Positions 18,114 through 26,628 of a DNA stretch of 64,000 nucleotides are shown piece after piece (positions within the stretch are counted from its first letter, which is position 1; each line of letters begins with the position of its first letter). The notes under the pieces were generated by a model. That model worked only from the letters and a program-made list of their open reading frames with translations, did not search any database and was not told the DNA's origin. The position numbers were made by a program, and so were the translations under genes. The DNA comes from Halomonas daqiaonensis (GTDB lineage Bacteria; Pseudomonadota; Gammaproteobacteria; Pseudomonadales; Halomonadaceae), in the NCBI RefSeq assembly GCF_900109725.1, contig NZ_FOBC01000008.1, positions 1 to 64,000 on the forward strand, in the 5' to 3' direction.

Positions 18114-18634
18114 GTGCTGAAGTTGAAATCCCCTGCCACCGTGGCGGTGCTGGCGGCGCTTACCGCGCTGGGGCCTCTGGCCACCGACATGTACCTGCCG
18201 GCCATGCCAACCATGGCCGAGGCACTGAATACCGGCCCCGACCAGGTCCAGTTGACCCTGAGCCTCTATATGGCGGGCTTTGCCCTGGCCCAGCTGTTCT
18301 GCGAGCCAGTATCCGACCGCTTCGGGCGAAAGCCGGTAATGATCGCCGGCTTCAGCCTGTTCCTGGCCGCCAGCCTGCTGTGTGCCTTCGCCCCGGATGT
18401 CGAGTGGTTGCTCGCCGGCCGCTTCCTGCAGGCCTTCGGCGGTGCCGCCGGCCCGGTGCTCGGCTGCGCCGCGGTGCGCGATATCTACGACCCGATAAAG
18501 GCCGGCCGGGTGCCCTCCTACAGGCGATCGCCCTGGCGGGACTCATCTTGCTCTGAGCCTTCCTGGCCCTGATTCGCCGCGGAGGCGAGAACCCACGGCC
18601 GGCCATTGATGACACCATAGGAAGATCACCATGA
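18114..18634 (+). pseudogene. Bcr/CflA-type MFS transporter with large internal deletion
   Basis: A GTG start at 18114 with AGGAG upstream opens a frame whose first 130 residues are a good drug:H+ antiporter N-terminus: ATDMYLPAMPTMAEAL, the loop motif SDRFGRKPVMIAGFSL, and AGRFLQAFGGAAGPVLGCAAVRDIYD. After about 18510 the frame switches and ends at 18570. In another frame the far C-terminus can be read (LQAIALAGLILL, a TGA, then AFLALIRRGGENPRPA) down to a TGA at 18632-18634. Helices 5-12 are missing. The old stop overlaps the next ATG (ATGA at 18631-18634), showing the original operon coupling. Confidence 0.75.
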
Positions 18635-18720
18635 CCCAAGCCTGGAAGCAGTACCTGCCGCTCGACCTCTGGCACGCGGTGGGCCAGCGCCAGCGCCAGT
18701 TGGGCAAGAAAGGGACTTTC
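18631..18720 (+). pseudogene. 5' fragment of an unrecognised gene
   Basis: An ATG coupled to the old MFS stop (ATGA) with AGGAAG upstream begins a coding-like stretch, MTQAWKQYLPLDLWHAVGQR, of about 30 residues. Beyond about 18720 the plus-strand frame runs antisense to a different gene fragment, so similarity to a real product probably stops there. I cannot name the family. Confidence 0.35.
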
Positions 18721-18723
18721 CTG

Positions 18724-18894
18724 TTACTCGGGCAGGTGCACCAGGGTGAGACTGATACCCTGGTCCTGAAATGCCGCGAGTCTCTGCTGCAGGGCCGTTT
18801 CGACCTCGCTTTTCTCGCTGAAGTGCAGCAGATTAAAGCCCGGGCCGAGGTGGTCGAGCAGGAAGTCGTCATCGCCCAGGCATCGATTGATCAT
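18724..18894 (-). pseudogene. C-terminal fragment, class A flavin monooxygenase-like
   Basis: On the minus strand 56 residues precede a TAA. They include CLGDDDFLLDHLGPGFNLLHF and end DQGISLTLVHLPE, the pattern of the thioredoxin-like tail of aromatic-ring hydroxylases such as the MhpA/PHBH-type family (dLLGxGFtLL followed by plTvv). The FAD-binding body is absent and the frame upstream is broken near 18900. This fits loss of an aromatic hydroxylase that once fed the ring-cleavage genes at 17 kb. The assignment rests on a short match. Confidence 0.4.
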
Positions 18895-19075
18895 CGGCCA
18901 GGGTCAACGGGATGTCGGCATAGGTTGTTGGCACCAATATCAACCAGTGGGGGCCGGACTACCTTGAGCTGATGAGAATAGTTTCATTTAAAATAGGAAG
19001 CTGATTCTGCCGTGAAGGTGGTAACGCGGCGGAGTACACTAGCGCCCGTCCCCCCGCCACCAGCCGAGGCCTGTG
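18895..19075. other. Degenerate spacer before pyrB
   Basis: No intact gene is seen. Short coding-like tracts occur on both strands, for example INQWGPDYLELMR on the plus strand near 18940-18980, but none continues. A possible pyrB -10, TACACT, lies at 19035-19040 without a good -35. Confidence 0.35.
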
Positions 19076-20104
19076 ATGAGTTCCCACCTGCTCTCCATCG
19101 ACTCCCTGTCCCGCGACGACATCGACCATCTGATGCGTGTCGCCACGCTGATGGAGCCCATCGCCCAGCGGCGTAAGATCACCCGGGTGCTGGAAGGGGC
19201 CGTGCTCGGCAACCTCTTCTTCGAGGCCAGCACCCGCACCCGAGTCAGCTTCCATGCCGCCTTCTGCCGGCTCGGCGGTAGCGTCTGCGACACCACCGGC
19301 TTCACTTTCTCCTCCATGGCCAAGGGCGAATCACTTTACGACACCAGCCGGGTCATGAGCGGCTACTGCGATGCCATCGTCATGCGCCATCCAGACCAGG
19401 GCTCGGTGGCAGAGTTCGCCGCAGCGACGAATGTACCGGTGATCAACGCCGGAGACGGCCCCGGTGAGCATCCCAGCCAGGCGCTGCTGGACTTCTACAC
19501 CATCGACAAGGAGTTCGCCCTCCAGGGCAAGGCACTCAGGGACGCCCATGTGCTGATGACCGGCGACCTCAAGTACGGCCGCACCGTGCACTCCCTGATC
19601 AAGCTGCTGTCTCGCTACGCCCCGCTGCGCGTCACCCTGGTGGCGCCGCCCGGCCTCGAGATGCCGAGCCACCTCATCGAGCGGGTCAGCCGCCAGGGGC
19701 TCAGGGTGGAAGTCCGCGAGAACCTGGCCGGAGACTTCTCCGACGTCGACGTGGTCTATACCACCCGCATCCAGAAGGAGCGCTTCACCGCCGAGATGAG
19801 CGAGGGCTTCAACCTCTCCCGGGACTTCACCGTGGATCGCGCCTTCATGGACAGCCGCTGCAATCCTTCCACCATCGTCATGCACCCGCTGCCCCGCGAC
19901 AGCCGCCCCGAGGCCAACGATCTGGATGTGGACCTCAATGGCGACCCGCGCCTGGCGATCTTCCGTCAGACCGATAACGGTATCCCGGTACGCATGGCGA
20001 TCTTCGCCACCCTGCTCGGGGTCGAGGCACTTATCGACAAGGACCTGCGCGACGTGCCCTGGTTCGTCCCAGAGCGCCTGGGCGTTGATGACGCCACCTT
20101 CTGA
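19076..20104 (+). CDS. pyrB: Aspartate carbamoyltransferase catalytic subunit
   Basis: 342 residues, about 30 longer than E. coli PyrB. It condenses carbamoyl phosphate and aspartate in pyrimidine synthesis. Active-site motifs are all present: FFEASTRTRVSF near residue 49, MRHPDQGS near 102, DGPGEHPSQALLDF near 126, KYGRTVHS near 162, TTRIQKERF near 225 and HPLPR near 265. A GTG directly precedes the chosen ATG and could also be used. No pyrI or pyrR gene adjoins, so control through a regulatory chain is not evident here. Confidence 0.93.
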   Translation: MSSHLLSIDSLSRDDIDHLMRVATLMEPIAQRRKITRVLEGAVLGNLFFEASTRTRVSFHAAFCRLGGSVCDTTGFTFSSMAKGESLYDTSRVMSGYCDAIVMRHPDQGSVAEFAAATNVPVINAGDGPGEHPSQALLDFYTIDKEFALQGKALRDAHVLMTGDLKYGRTVHSLIKLLSRYAPLRVTLVAPPGLEMPSHLIERVSRQGLRVEVRENLAGDFSDVDVVYTTRIQKERFTAEMSEGFNLSRDFTVDRAFMDSRCNPSTIVMHPLPRDSRPEANDLDVDLNGDPRLAIFRQTDNGIPVRMAIFATLLGVEALIDKDLRDVPWFVPERLGVDDATF

Positions 20105-20197
20105 ACAGCCTACAAGTGACGACCGATCGCCTATGATGGTGGGGAACAACAACTCGCGTCGCCGCGCATGGCGACCAGACCTGGAGGCATAACGCCG

Positions 20198-20845
20198 ATG
20201 AATCTGGAACGTGCTTATCTCTTGCTGTGTGGCTTCTACACCCTGTTGATCCTGATCGGCGCCATCGCCCTGCTGATGGGCGGAGGCTCGCTGCTCGCCA
20301 TGATACAGCTGGGCGTGGGAGCGATGGTGGTAATCGGGCTGTGGGGGTATTTCCTGGGCAGAGGATTCATGAATCCGCGGATGTGGCGCCCCCTAGCGGG
20401 TCTGCTGGCGCTGGGCATCGTCGTTCAGCTGATCGCGGTGTTCACGGCGGACCTCTCCGGTGCGGCGATGACCTGGACCCTGACGACCGCCATCTTCTCG
20501 GTGCTGCCGATGATCTTCCTGTATCGCTACGGTGACCGTGACCAGCCTCTCTGGGCCTCGCCCGAGGAACTCGAGGGAGGCAAGGTGCTGGGGGAGTTGC
20601 TAGAGGACCAGCAGGAGTTGATGGTCGAGAAGCAGGCCCAGGACAGCCAGGCGACCGTCAGGGTCCGCAAGGACGGTGACGCCTACCTGGCCAGTGTCGA
20701 GCGCGAGCGGGAAGGAAACGTGGAGGCCTTCGAAGAGCGCTTCAACTGCCCGGCAACTCTGGCGTTCTTCATCGAGAAATTCACCTGCATCTCGGTGGGC
20801 GACTTCGCCAGCAAATACACCAACGACGGCACCCACCCGGCCTGA
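20198..20845 (+). CDS. Four-helix membrane protein of unknown function
   Basis: 215 residues. Four hydrophobic helices (about 8-29, 31-55, 64-83, 88-109) are followed by a hydrophilic 105-residue C-terminal domain, probably cytoplasmic, rich in E, Q and D around EELEGGKVLGELLEDQQELMVEKQAQ and ending FNCPATLAFFIEKFTCISVGDFASKYTN. I do not recognise the family. I chose the ATG at 20198 with GGAGG about 12 bases upstream; an ATG at 20168 in the same frame is possible. It converges with ruvX. Confidence 0.6.
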   Translation: MNLERAYLLLCGFYTLLILIGAIALLMGGGSLLAMIQLGVGAMVVIGLWGYFLGRGFMNPRMWRPLAGLLALGIVVQLIAVFTADLSGAAMTWTLTTAIFSVLPMIFLYRYGDRDQPLWASPEELEGGKVLGELLEDQQELMVEKQAQDSQATVRVRKDGDAYLASVEREREGNVEAFEERFNCPATLAFFIEKFTCISVGDFASKYTNDGTHPA

Positions 20846-20870
20846 TCTCTTAGACGGGACATCGGCGGCG

Positions 20871-21314
20871 TCAGCGCGACGGCAGGCCCTCGCACCGGGC
20901 GAACCAGCCCTCCAGGATCAGTACCGCGGCGATGCCGTCGACCCCCTGGTCGCGATAGTTGCCGCGGTGGCCGGTCTCCCGGGCGATCGACTTGGCCTCG
21001 CGGGTGGAGCCACGCTCGTCGACCATCTCGCAGGGGATGCCGTAGCGCCCATAGAGCCGCTTGCCGAACTTGCGCGCTCGGGTGCTCATGACCGATTCGC
21101 TGCCGTCCATGTTGAGCGGCAACCCCACCACGAAAAGATCCGGGCGCCACTCGTCCACTCGCCGCGCCACCTGTGCCCAGTCGGGAATGCCGTCCCGGGC
21201 CGACAGCGGCTCGAGCTCCCGGGCACTGGCGAGCAGCTCGTTACCCACCGCCACACCGATACGCCGGGTGCCGAAGTCGAAGGCCAGGATCAGCCGCGAA
21301 CCGGCATTGGCCAT
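20871..21314 (-). CDS. ruvX: Putative pre-16S rRNA nuclease / Holliday junction resolvase
   Basis: 147 residues of the YqgF/RuvX family with an RNase H-like fold: LAFDFGTRRIGVAVG with the first catalytic aspartate at D13, VVGLPLNMDGSES, VDERGSTREAKS and the C-terminal DGIAAVLILEGWF with the last catalytic Asp. The E. coli protein processes the 16S rRNA 5' end; a resolvase role has also been proposed. It follows algH by 27 bp in the gshB-tonB-algH-ruvX run known from Pseudomonas. Confidence 0.93.
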   Translation of the reverse strand: MANAGSRLILAFDFGTRRIGVAVGNELLASARELEPLSARDGIPDWAQVARRVDEWRPDLFVVGLPLNMDGSESVMSTRARKFGKRLYGRYGIPCEMVDERGSTREAKSIARETGHRGNYRDQGVDGIAAVLILEGWFARCEGLPSR

Positions 21315-21342
21315 CAGTCCGGCTCCGTCATCACGCTCCCCA

Positions 21343-21915
21343 TCAGGAGTGGCCCGCCTCGCGGGTCATCAGGTTAAGGTCGATGCCCAGGATTCCCGCG
21401 GCGGCGCCGAGGCGTTGCTCGGACGGCACCGTGAAGAGGATATCGGCACGCCCCTCGACCGTGAGCCAGGTATTCTCCTTGAGCTCGGCCTCCAGCTGGC
21501 CGGAATCCCAGCCGGCGCAGCCCAGACAGATCAGGAATTGCTCGGGCCCCTTGCCATCCGCCAGCGCCTGAAGGATATCCATGGAAGTGGTCAGGGCGAT
21601 GTCGTCGGCCACCTGGATGCTGGAATCCCAGGCATCGCTGGACCCGCGATGCAGGATAAAGCCGCGATCCTTGTGGCTCGGGCCGCCATAGTAGACCGGG
21701 GCATCGCGATGCGGGCTCTCGTCGCCGCCCAGCTCGAGCTGTTCGAAGAGGGCGTCCAGGGTCAGCTCCAGGGGCCGGTTGACGATCACGCCCATGGTGC
21801 CGTTCTCGTCATGGTCACAGAGATAGCTGAGGCTGCCGGCGAAATTGGGGTCTTCCAGGTGCGGCATCGCCAGCAGGAAGTGGTTTTTCAAGCCGAAGTG
21901 TTGCACGGATTGCAT
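21343..21915 (-). CDS. algH: YqgE/AlgH family protein
   Basis: 190 residues, full length. Conserved features are NHFLLAMPHLEDPNFAGSL near the start, GTMGVIVNRPLELTLD near 40 and the C-terminal CLGCAGWDSGQLEAEL. In Pseudomonas aeruginosa AlgH influences alginate and virulence genes, but the molecular activity is unsettled. Always near ruvX, as here. Confidence 0.92.
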   Translation of the reverse strand: MQSVQHFGLKNHFLLAMPHLEDPNFAGSLSYLCDHDENGTMGVIVNRPLELTLDALFEQLELGGDESPHRDAPVYYGGPSHKDRGFILHRGSSDAWDSSIQVADDIALTTSMDILQALADGKGPEQFLICLGCAGWDSGQLEAELKENTWLTVEGRADILFTVPSEQRLGAAAGILGIDLNLMTREAGHS

Positions 21916-21932
21916 GAGACTCCCCGGCGAAC

Positions 21933-22856
21933 CTATTGCACGCCGTAATGATTGCCTTGGCCGAACCGCCAGACCCGGGTGATGGACAGGCTGTCCAGAT
22001 TGCCCATGCCCTGATCGAAGGGCCGATAGGGCGCAGCACCGTGCACCGTGTCCAGGGCCGCCTGGTCGAGTTCGGCGTGTCCCGAGGATTGTATCACCTC
22101 TGCCCGGCGAACCTGACCGTCGCGGCCGATCACCACCCGAATACGCAGCTGTCCCGCCAGTTGACGCGGCGCAGGATGCACCCTGTTACCGTAATTCTCG
22201 ACCCGGCGGGTCCAGTCATCGATGTAGCGAGCCTCGGCGGCCTGCTGGGCGGCCTGGCGCCCCTCGCCCGGCTGCTCGCCGGCGAAATCCGAGGCAAGGC
22301 CCTGCTCGCGGATGCTCGAGGTGGCCTGGGCGAGCAGGTCGCGCCCCGAGGCAGAAGGGGCCGTGGCGGTCGGCGGGGCCGAGGTCTCGGCCGGCTGGGG
22401 GGCACTGTCGCGGGGCTCGACGGTCGCCTGAATCTCGCGGGGTCGCTCGGCAGCCGGAGGCTCGGGCGTCTCGCTCAAGGGCTCGGGGTCGGGACGAGAG
22501 GCACTCTCCGGTTCGGCCGGGGCGGCCGGGTCCACCTCGGGCTCGGCCGCCTGAAACTCGGGCAGCTCATCCATGGGCGCGGCCCGGGCCTCTGCCGGAG
22601 CCTGATCCTGGGTGGTGCCAGCGGCGCGCTGGTCGGCCTCGGCGATGGCATCAGCCTCCACGGAATCCGGCGACGGCCGGCTCACCAGCACCACGTCGAT
22701 GCTGGAGTGCTCGACCGGCGCCGGCGCGAACTGGCGGCTCGCCACCACCCCGATGATCACCAGATGCAGCAGCAGCGCCAGCGACCAGGCCAGCCAGTGC
22801 CGATAAGACCGGGTGACCGGGGCATACTGAATGGGGTCGCTGATGGGGCTGGACAT
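21933..22856 (-). CDS. tonB: TonB-family energy transducer
   Basis: 307 residues. One N-terminal membrane anchor (about 18-40, WLAWSLALLLHLVIIGVVA) is followed by a long P/A/E-rich periplasmic spacer (about 50-215) and a C-terminal TonB domain with NRVHPAPRQLAGQLRIRVVIG and QSSGHAELDQAALDTVHGA. It would carry proton-motive energy from ExbB/ExbD to outer-membrane receptors. The start at 22856 was chosen because the longer frame lacks a ribosome site. exbB/exbD are not nearby, as for tonB3 of P. aeruginosa, which has the same neighbours. Confidence 0.88.
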   Translation of the reverse strand: MSSPISDPIQYAPVTRSYRHWLAWSLALLLHLVIIGVVASRQFAPAPVEHSSIDVVLVSRPSPDSVEADAIAEADQRAAGTTQDQAPAEARAAPMDELPEFQAAEPEVDPAAPAEPESASRPDPEPLSETPEPPAAERPREIQATVEPRDSAPQPAETSAPPTATAPSASGRDLLAQATSSIREQGLASDFAGEQPGEGRQAAQQAAEARYIDDWTRRVENYGNRVHPAPRQLAGQLRIRVVIGRDGQVRRAEVIQSSGHAELDQAALDTVHGAAPYRPFDQGMGNLDSLSITRVWRFGQGNHYGVQ

Positions 22857-22875
22857 GGACCGCTGGCCTCCCGAA

Positions 22876-23841
22876 TCAGCGCCGCTCACCGAGACGACGC
22901 TGGATGGCATCCATCAGCAGGCCGCCGATATCGGTACCGCGCTGGTCGTCGATCTCGCGCACACAGGTGGGGCTCGTGACGTTGATCTCGGTGATGAAGT
23001 CGCCGATCACGTCGAGGCCGACGAACATCAATCCCTTCTCGCGGATCATCGGCTGGACCTGCTCGATCAGCCAGTGGTCGCGGGCGGTGAGCTCGCGGCT
23101 GGTGCCCGTGCCGCCTGCGGCCAGGTTGCCGCGGGTCTCGCCCGCCATGGGCACGCGGGCCAGGCCGAAGGGGACCGGCTCACCGTCCACCAGCAGGATG
23201 CGGGTATCGCCCTTCGATATCTCGGGGATGTAGCGCTGAGCCATGATCTGGCGCCGGCCACGCTCGCTCAGCATCTCGATGATGGCGCCGAGGTTGCGAC
23301 CCTCGGGGCGCACATGGAAGATGCCGTTGCCGCCCATGCCGTCCAGCGGCTTGAAGATAACGTCGCCGTGCTCGGCGTGGAAGGCGCGCAGCACGGCCTC
23401 GTTGCAGGAGACCAGGGTCGGCGTGCAGCACTGGGGAAACTGCTGAGCGAAGAGCTTCTCGTTGCACTCCACCAGCGCCTGAGTCGGGTTGACCACCAGC
23501 ACGCCCTCGCGCTCGGCGAAGCCCAGCAGGTAGACGGCGTTGAGGAAGTAGCCGTCGACCGGCGGGTCCTTGCGCATCAGGATCACATCGAGCTCGGCCA
23601 GCGGCGCTACCTCGGGCTCTCCCAGGTCATACCAGTGGCCGGGGTCGCGATGCACCTCGAGCGCGCGCATCCGGCCGTAGGCGCGCCCTTCTCGCAGGAA
23701 GAGGTCCTCCTGCTCCAGGTAGTGGAGCGACCAGCCACGATCCCTGGCGGCCCACAGCATGGCCAGGCTGGTGTCCTTCTTGTAGGTGAGATCGGCGATG
23801 GGATCCATCACCACGCCGATCTTCAGCGCGCGTTCGCTCAT
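22876..23841 (-). CDS. gshB: Glutathione synthetase
   Basis: 321 residues, ATP-grasp ligase joining gamma-glutamylcysteine and glycine. It starts MSERALKIGVVMDPI, has VILMRKDPPVD near 86, the ATP-grasp core KPLDGMGGNGIFHV near 165, and the C-terminal LMFVGLDVIGDFITEINVTSPT near 275. First gene of the gshB-tonB-algH-ruvX run, 19 bp before tonB. Confidence 0.95.
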   Translation of the reverse strand: MSERALKIGVVMDPIADLTYKKDTSLAMLWAARDRGWSLHYLEQEDLFLREGRAYGRMRALEVHRDPGHWYDLGEPEVAPLAELDVILMRKDPPVDGYFLNAVYLLGFAEREGVLVVNPTQALVECNEKLFAQQFPQCCTPTLVSCNEAVLRAFHAEHGDVIFKPLDGMGGNGIFHVRPEGRNLGAIIEMLSERGRRQIMAQRYIPEISKGDTRILLVDGEPVPFGLARVPMAGETRGNLAAGGTGTSRELTARDHWLIEQVQPMIREKGLMFVGLDVIGDFITEINVTSPTCVREIDDQRGTDIGGLLMDAIQRRLGERR

Positions 23842-23944
23842 GCGTCGGGTTTCCGATCCAGGAAGTGAATGCCGTCAGTATGCCGCAGGGCTGGTGGGCT
23901 CACCAAATCAGGTCTAAGCGGCCTCGCTAATCGCGGATGCTCCC

Positions 23945-24055
23945 TAGCGAGGGGCGCTGGGGACAGGCCGGAGTGGAGGTCCTACGCCAGGGATGGCGTC
24001 GGTAGCGCCCATGGAAGGGTTCACAGCGCCTCCTCGAAGGCCTGTCGCCAGTTCA
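23945..24055. repeat. Composite palindromic intergenic element
   Basis: Inside the 251-bp gap between gshB and the S1-domain gene lies a dense set of inverted arms: CTGGGGACAGGCC (23957-23969) against GGCCTGTCGCCAG (24039-24051), 12 of 13 matching; GGCGCT (23953-23958) against AGCGCC (24004-24009 and 24025-24030); and a small hairpin ACGCCA / TGGCGT (23984-23999). It has no reading frame of note and looks like a member of a dispersed intergenic repeat family. No second copy was seen in this window. Confidence 0.5.
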
Positions 24056-24092
24056 GCCCCGAACGTTACCGCCAAAGGTCGGCAGCCAGAGA

Positions 24093-24812
24093 CTACTTTT
24101 TACTCGGCACCATGCGTATTCCGTCGGGCTCCAGAGTGATCAGTTGGCGCTTGTAGAGGCGGCCGATGGCCTGCTTGAAGGCGTTCTTGCTGACCCCCAG
24201 CCGCGCCTTGATCTCCGCGGCGTCGCTCTTATCCCCCAGCGGCAGGTAACCGCCGCTCTCGCGCAGGGCCTTGAGCACCTGCTCGCCCACCAAATCCAGG
24301 CGGGCAGCCCCCGGCGGCAGCAGCGAAAGATCCAGCCGGCCGTCATCTCGCAAGCGCTTCACGTAGCCGGAAACACGCTGGCCGCGGCGCAAGGGCCGAT
24401 TCGCGTCGTCGCGGTAGAGCAAGCCCCAGAAACGGTGGTTCACCACCGCCTTGACACCCAGGTCGGTCTGGTCGGCGATCACCAGCGACACCTCGTCGCC
24501 CGCGGCCAGGCCCGAAGCCTCATCGGCGATAAAGCGCTCGAGCTTTTGGGAGGCCACCGGCCGGCCCTGCTGGTCCGCGTAGATGATTACCAGCACACGT
24601 TTGCCCACACTGGGACGGAAGCGCTGCTCGCCAAAGGGCAGCAGCAGGTCTCGGGGGTGGCCCCAGTCGAGGAAGGCTCCGGTGTCGTTGACGGTCACCA
24701 CCTCGAGATAGGCCACGTCTCCGATTGATGCCCGGGGCGCACGAGAGCTCCGCGCGCCAGCAGGGCGAGACCCAGGGGACGGCGGTGGGCGACGGTCTCG
24801 GGAATCAGTCAT
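24093..24812 (-). CDS. S1-domain RNA-binding protein, CvfB-like
   Basis: 239 residues. After a basic, proline-rich tail (1-28) come an S1-like domain (IGDVAYLEVVTVNDTGAFLDWG, about 29-95), a second OB-like part, a third S1 stretch with RGQRVSGYVKRLRDDGRLDLSL near 155-175, and a C-terminal winged helix (about 185-235, KSDAAEIKARLGVSKNAFKQAI). This is the CvfB/YitL domain order. Such proteins bind RNA; CvfB of Staphylococcus affects virulence-gene expression. GGAGG precedes the ATG. The 3' neighbour is the repeat-bearing spacer. Confidence 0.8.
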   Translation of the reverse strand: MTDSRDRRPPPSPGSRPAGARSSRAPRASIGDVAYLEVVTVNDTGAFLDWGHPRDLLLPFGEQRFRPSVGKRVLVIIYADQQGRPVASQKLERFIADEASGLAAGDEVSLVIADQTDLGVKAVVNHRFWGLLYRDDANRPLRRGQRVSGYVKRLRDDGRLDLSLLPPGAARLDLVGEQVLKALRESGGYLPLGDKSDAAEIKARLGVSKNAFKQAIGRLYKRQLITLEPDGIRMVPSKK

Positions 24813-24855
24813 GGGGACCTCCGATGAGGAAGAGCTCAAGGTGTCGAGTGAGTGC

Positions 24856-25596
24856 TCACAGATCCCCGAAACGGGACTGCAGCAGCGATAGCGCCACCAC
24901 CGGCGCGGTCTCGGTGCGCAGGATCCGTGGACCGAGGGACAGGGGAGCAAAGCCACCGGTCAGGGCGGCTTCGACCTCGCCCGCGGACAGCCCGCCCTCC
25001 GGGCCGATCAGCAGCGCGGCAGTCGCGGGTGCCTCGCCCTCCGCAAGAACCGTGGCACTGCCGGGGTGCAACACCAGGCGCAGCGCCTCATCGCGACCCG
25101 TCAGCCAGTCGGCCAGGCCGGCCGGGGGGTGCACCGGCGGCAGTGTCGCGCGGCCGCATTGCTCGCAGGCGCTGGCCGCCACGGCCTGCCAGTGGGCGAG
25201 CTTCTTCGCCTCGCGTTCGCCCTTGAGACGCACGTCGCCATGCTCGGTATAGAGCGGGGTGATCGCCGCCACGCCGAGTTCGACCGCCTTCTGGATAGCG
25301 TAATCCATGCGGTCGCCCTTGGAGATCGCCTGTCCCAGGTGCACCGCGAGCGGCGACTCGCCGGTGCCGGGGACCAGGGCCTCGATGCGCGCCACCACCC
25401 GCTTGCGCGATGCCTCGGCGATCACCGCCCTGGCCTCCTGGCCGGCGCCGTCGAAGAGCCGCAGCGGTGCCCCCTCGACGAGGCGCAGTACCCGAGCCAC
25501 GTGGCGAGCCGGCCCCTCGGGCAGAACGACATCGCCGCCGACGGTAAAGTCGGCGGCGACATGGATGCGCGGGGCCTTCACTCGCAGGTCGTTCAT
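24856..25596 (-). CDS. rsmE: 16S rRNA (uracil-1498-N3)-methyltransferase
   Basis: 246 residues, SPOUT-class methyltransferase. Motifs: an N-terminal PUA-like part with GPARHVARVLRL near 31, QAISKGDRMDYAIQKAVELGV near 90-110, and the knot region LLIGPEGGLSAGEVEAA and LGPRILRTETAPVVAL. It uses S-adenosylmethionine to methylate U1498 of 16S rRNA. A GTG two codons upstream could also start it; I took the ATG at 25596. The S1-domain gene follows 43 bp downstream and may be co-transcribed. Confidence 0.94.
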   Translation of the reverse strand: MNDLRVKAPRIHVAADFTVGGDVVLPEGPARHVARVLRLVEGAPLRLFDGAGQEARAVIAEASRKRVVARIEALVPGTGESPLAVHLGQAISKGDRMDYAIQKAVELGVAAITPLYTEHGDVRLKGEREAKKLAHWQAVAASACEQCGRATLPPVHPPAGLADWLTGRDEALRLVLHPGSATVLAEGEAPATAALLIGPEGGLSAGEVEAALTGGFAPLSLGPRILRTETAPVVALSLLQSRFGDL

Positions 25597-25615
25597 TGAC
25601 ACGGACCGATCATGC

Positions 25616-26140
25616 CTACTGGGTCGTCTGCTCGCCCGGCTGCTGGGCCTGTTCGGACTCGCGCTTCTTCCTCTGAGCGTAGATCGCCTCGAAGTTGACC
25701 GGCGCCAGCATCAGCGGCGGGAAACCGCCACGATTGACCAGATTGTCGATGCACTCGCGGGCATAGGGGAACAGCATATTGGGACAGAAGGCGCCCAGGG
25801 TATGTTCGAGCTGCTGCCCCTCGATGCCGCCGATGCGGAACAGACCGGCCTGCTCGACCTCGGCCAGGAAGGAGGTGGTGCCTTCCTCGCTGTGAGTGAC
25901 CTGGGCGGTGACCTTGACGACCACCTCGTGAAGGCCCTCGCCGACCTGGCGGCTGGTAGTGTCCAGGTTCAAGCCGACCTTGGGCTTGAACGGATGCTGG
26001 AACACCGATGGCGAATTGGGCGCCTCGAAGGAGATGTCCTTGACGTAGATACGCTGCAGCGCGAACTGCAGCTGGGGCTTGTCCTGCTCACCAGCCGCCT
26101 GGCCGTTGGCACCGGCGCTCTGGTTGTTCTCTTCCGCCAT
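25616..26140 (-). CDS. secB: Protein-export chaperone SecB
   Basis: 174 residues. The core [32 protein letters not shown] and the C-terminal [32 protein letters not shown] are diagnostic. SecB tetramers hold preproteins unfolded and deliver them to SecA. The 20 N-terminal residues are rich in E, N, Q and G, and the C-terminus has an added [10 protein letters not shown] tail. The ATG at 26140 has GGAAAGG-like bases just before it in the coding direction. It follows the rhodanese gene; grxC, present between them in E. coli, is absent. Confidence 0.95.
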   Translation of the reverse strand: MAEENNQSAGANGQAAGEQDKPQLQFALQRIYVKDISFEAPNSPSVFQHPFKPKVGLNLDTTSRQVGEGLHEVVVKVTAQVTHSEEGTTSFLAEVEQAGLFRIGGIEGQQLEHTLGAFCPNMLFPYARECIDNLVNRGGFPPLMLAPVNFEAIYAQRKKRESEQAQQPGEQTTQ

Positions 26141-26205
26141 GGGAAAGGTCCTTTGATTCGATGAATAAAATAGGTACCGATAATGCGGTTGCCGCTTGCT
26201 GGGTG

Positions 26206-26628
26206 CTATTTCTTGACGACCGGCAGGCCATCGGCCTGCCACTGTGCCATACCACCCTTGAGCTTGAGCACCCGCTCGAAGCCTGCCTTGATCAGCTTCG
26301 CCTGGGCGGCACCGGCGCTCTGGCCATGCTTGCAGGCCACGATGATCGGCTTGCTCTTGAGCTTATCGAGTTCACGCATGCGCTCATCGAGCTTGCTCTG
26401 GGGAATGTTGCGCGCGCCGACGATGTGGCCCGCCTTGAAATCGCCGGCATCGCGGAGATCCACCACCACGGCGTCCTCGCGATTGATCAGCTGGGTCGCC
26501 TCGCCGGAGGTCACGCCTCCGCTACTGCTGTTGCGGACCTCGTAGGCGATCCAGGCGGTCAATACCAGCAGGAATGCCCCCACCAGCAGCGGGTGATTCT
26601 GCACGAATTCGAACAGCTGATCGATCAT
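26206..26628 (-). CDS. Membrane-anchored rhodanese-domain protein (YibN-like)
   Basis: 140 residues. An N-terminal membrane helix (about 12-31, [20 protein letters not shown]) precedes one rhodanese domain with [20 protein letters not shown] and the active-site loop [14 protein letters not shown], cysteine included. The length, anchor and place before secB match E. coli YibN. Rhodaneses carry persulphide sulphur; the physiological acceptor is unknown. It is divergent from gpmI; AGTATA at 26691-26696 reads TATACT on this strand and may be its -10. Confidence 0.88.
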   Translation of the reverse strand: MIDQLFEFVQNHPLLVGAFLLVLTAWIAYEVRNSSSGGVTSGEATQLINREDAVVVDLRDAGDFKAGHIVGARNIPQSKLDERMRELDKLKSKPIIVACKHGQSAGAAQAKLIKAGFERVLKLKGGMAQWQADGLPVVKK

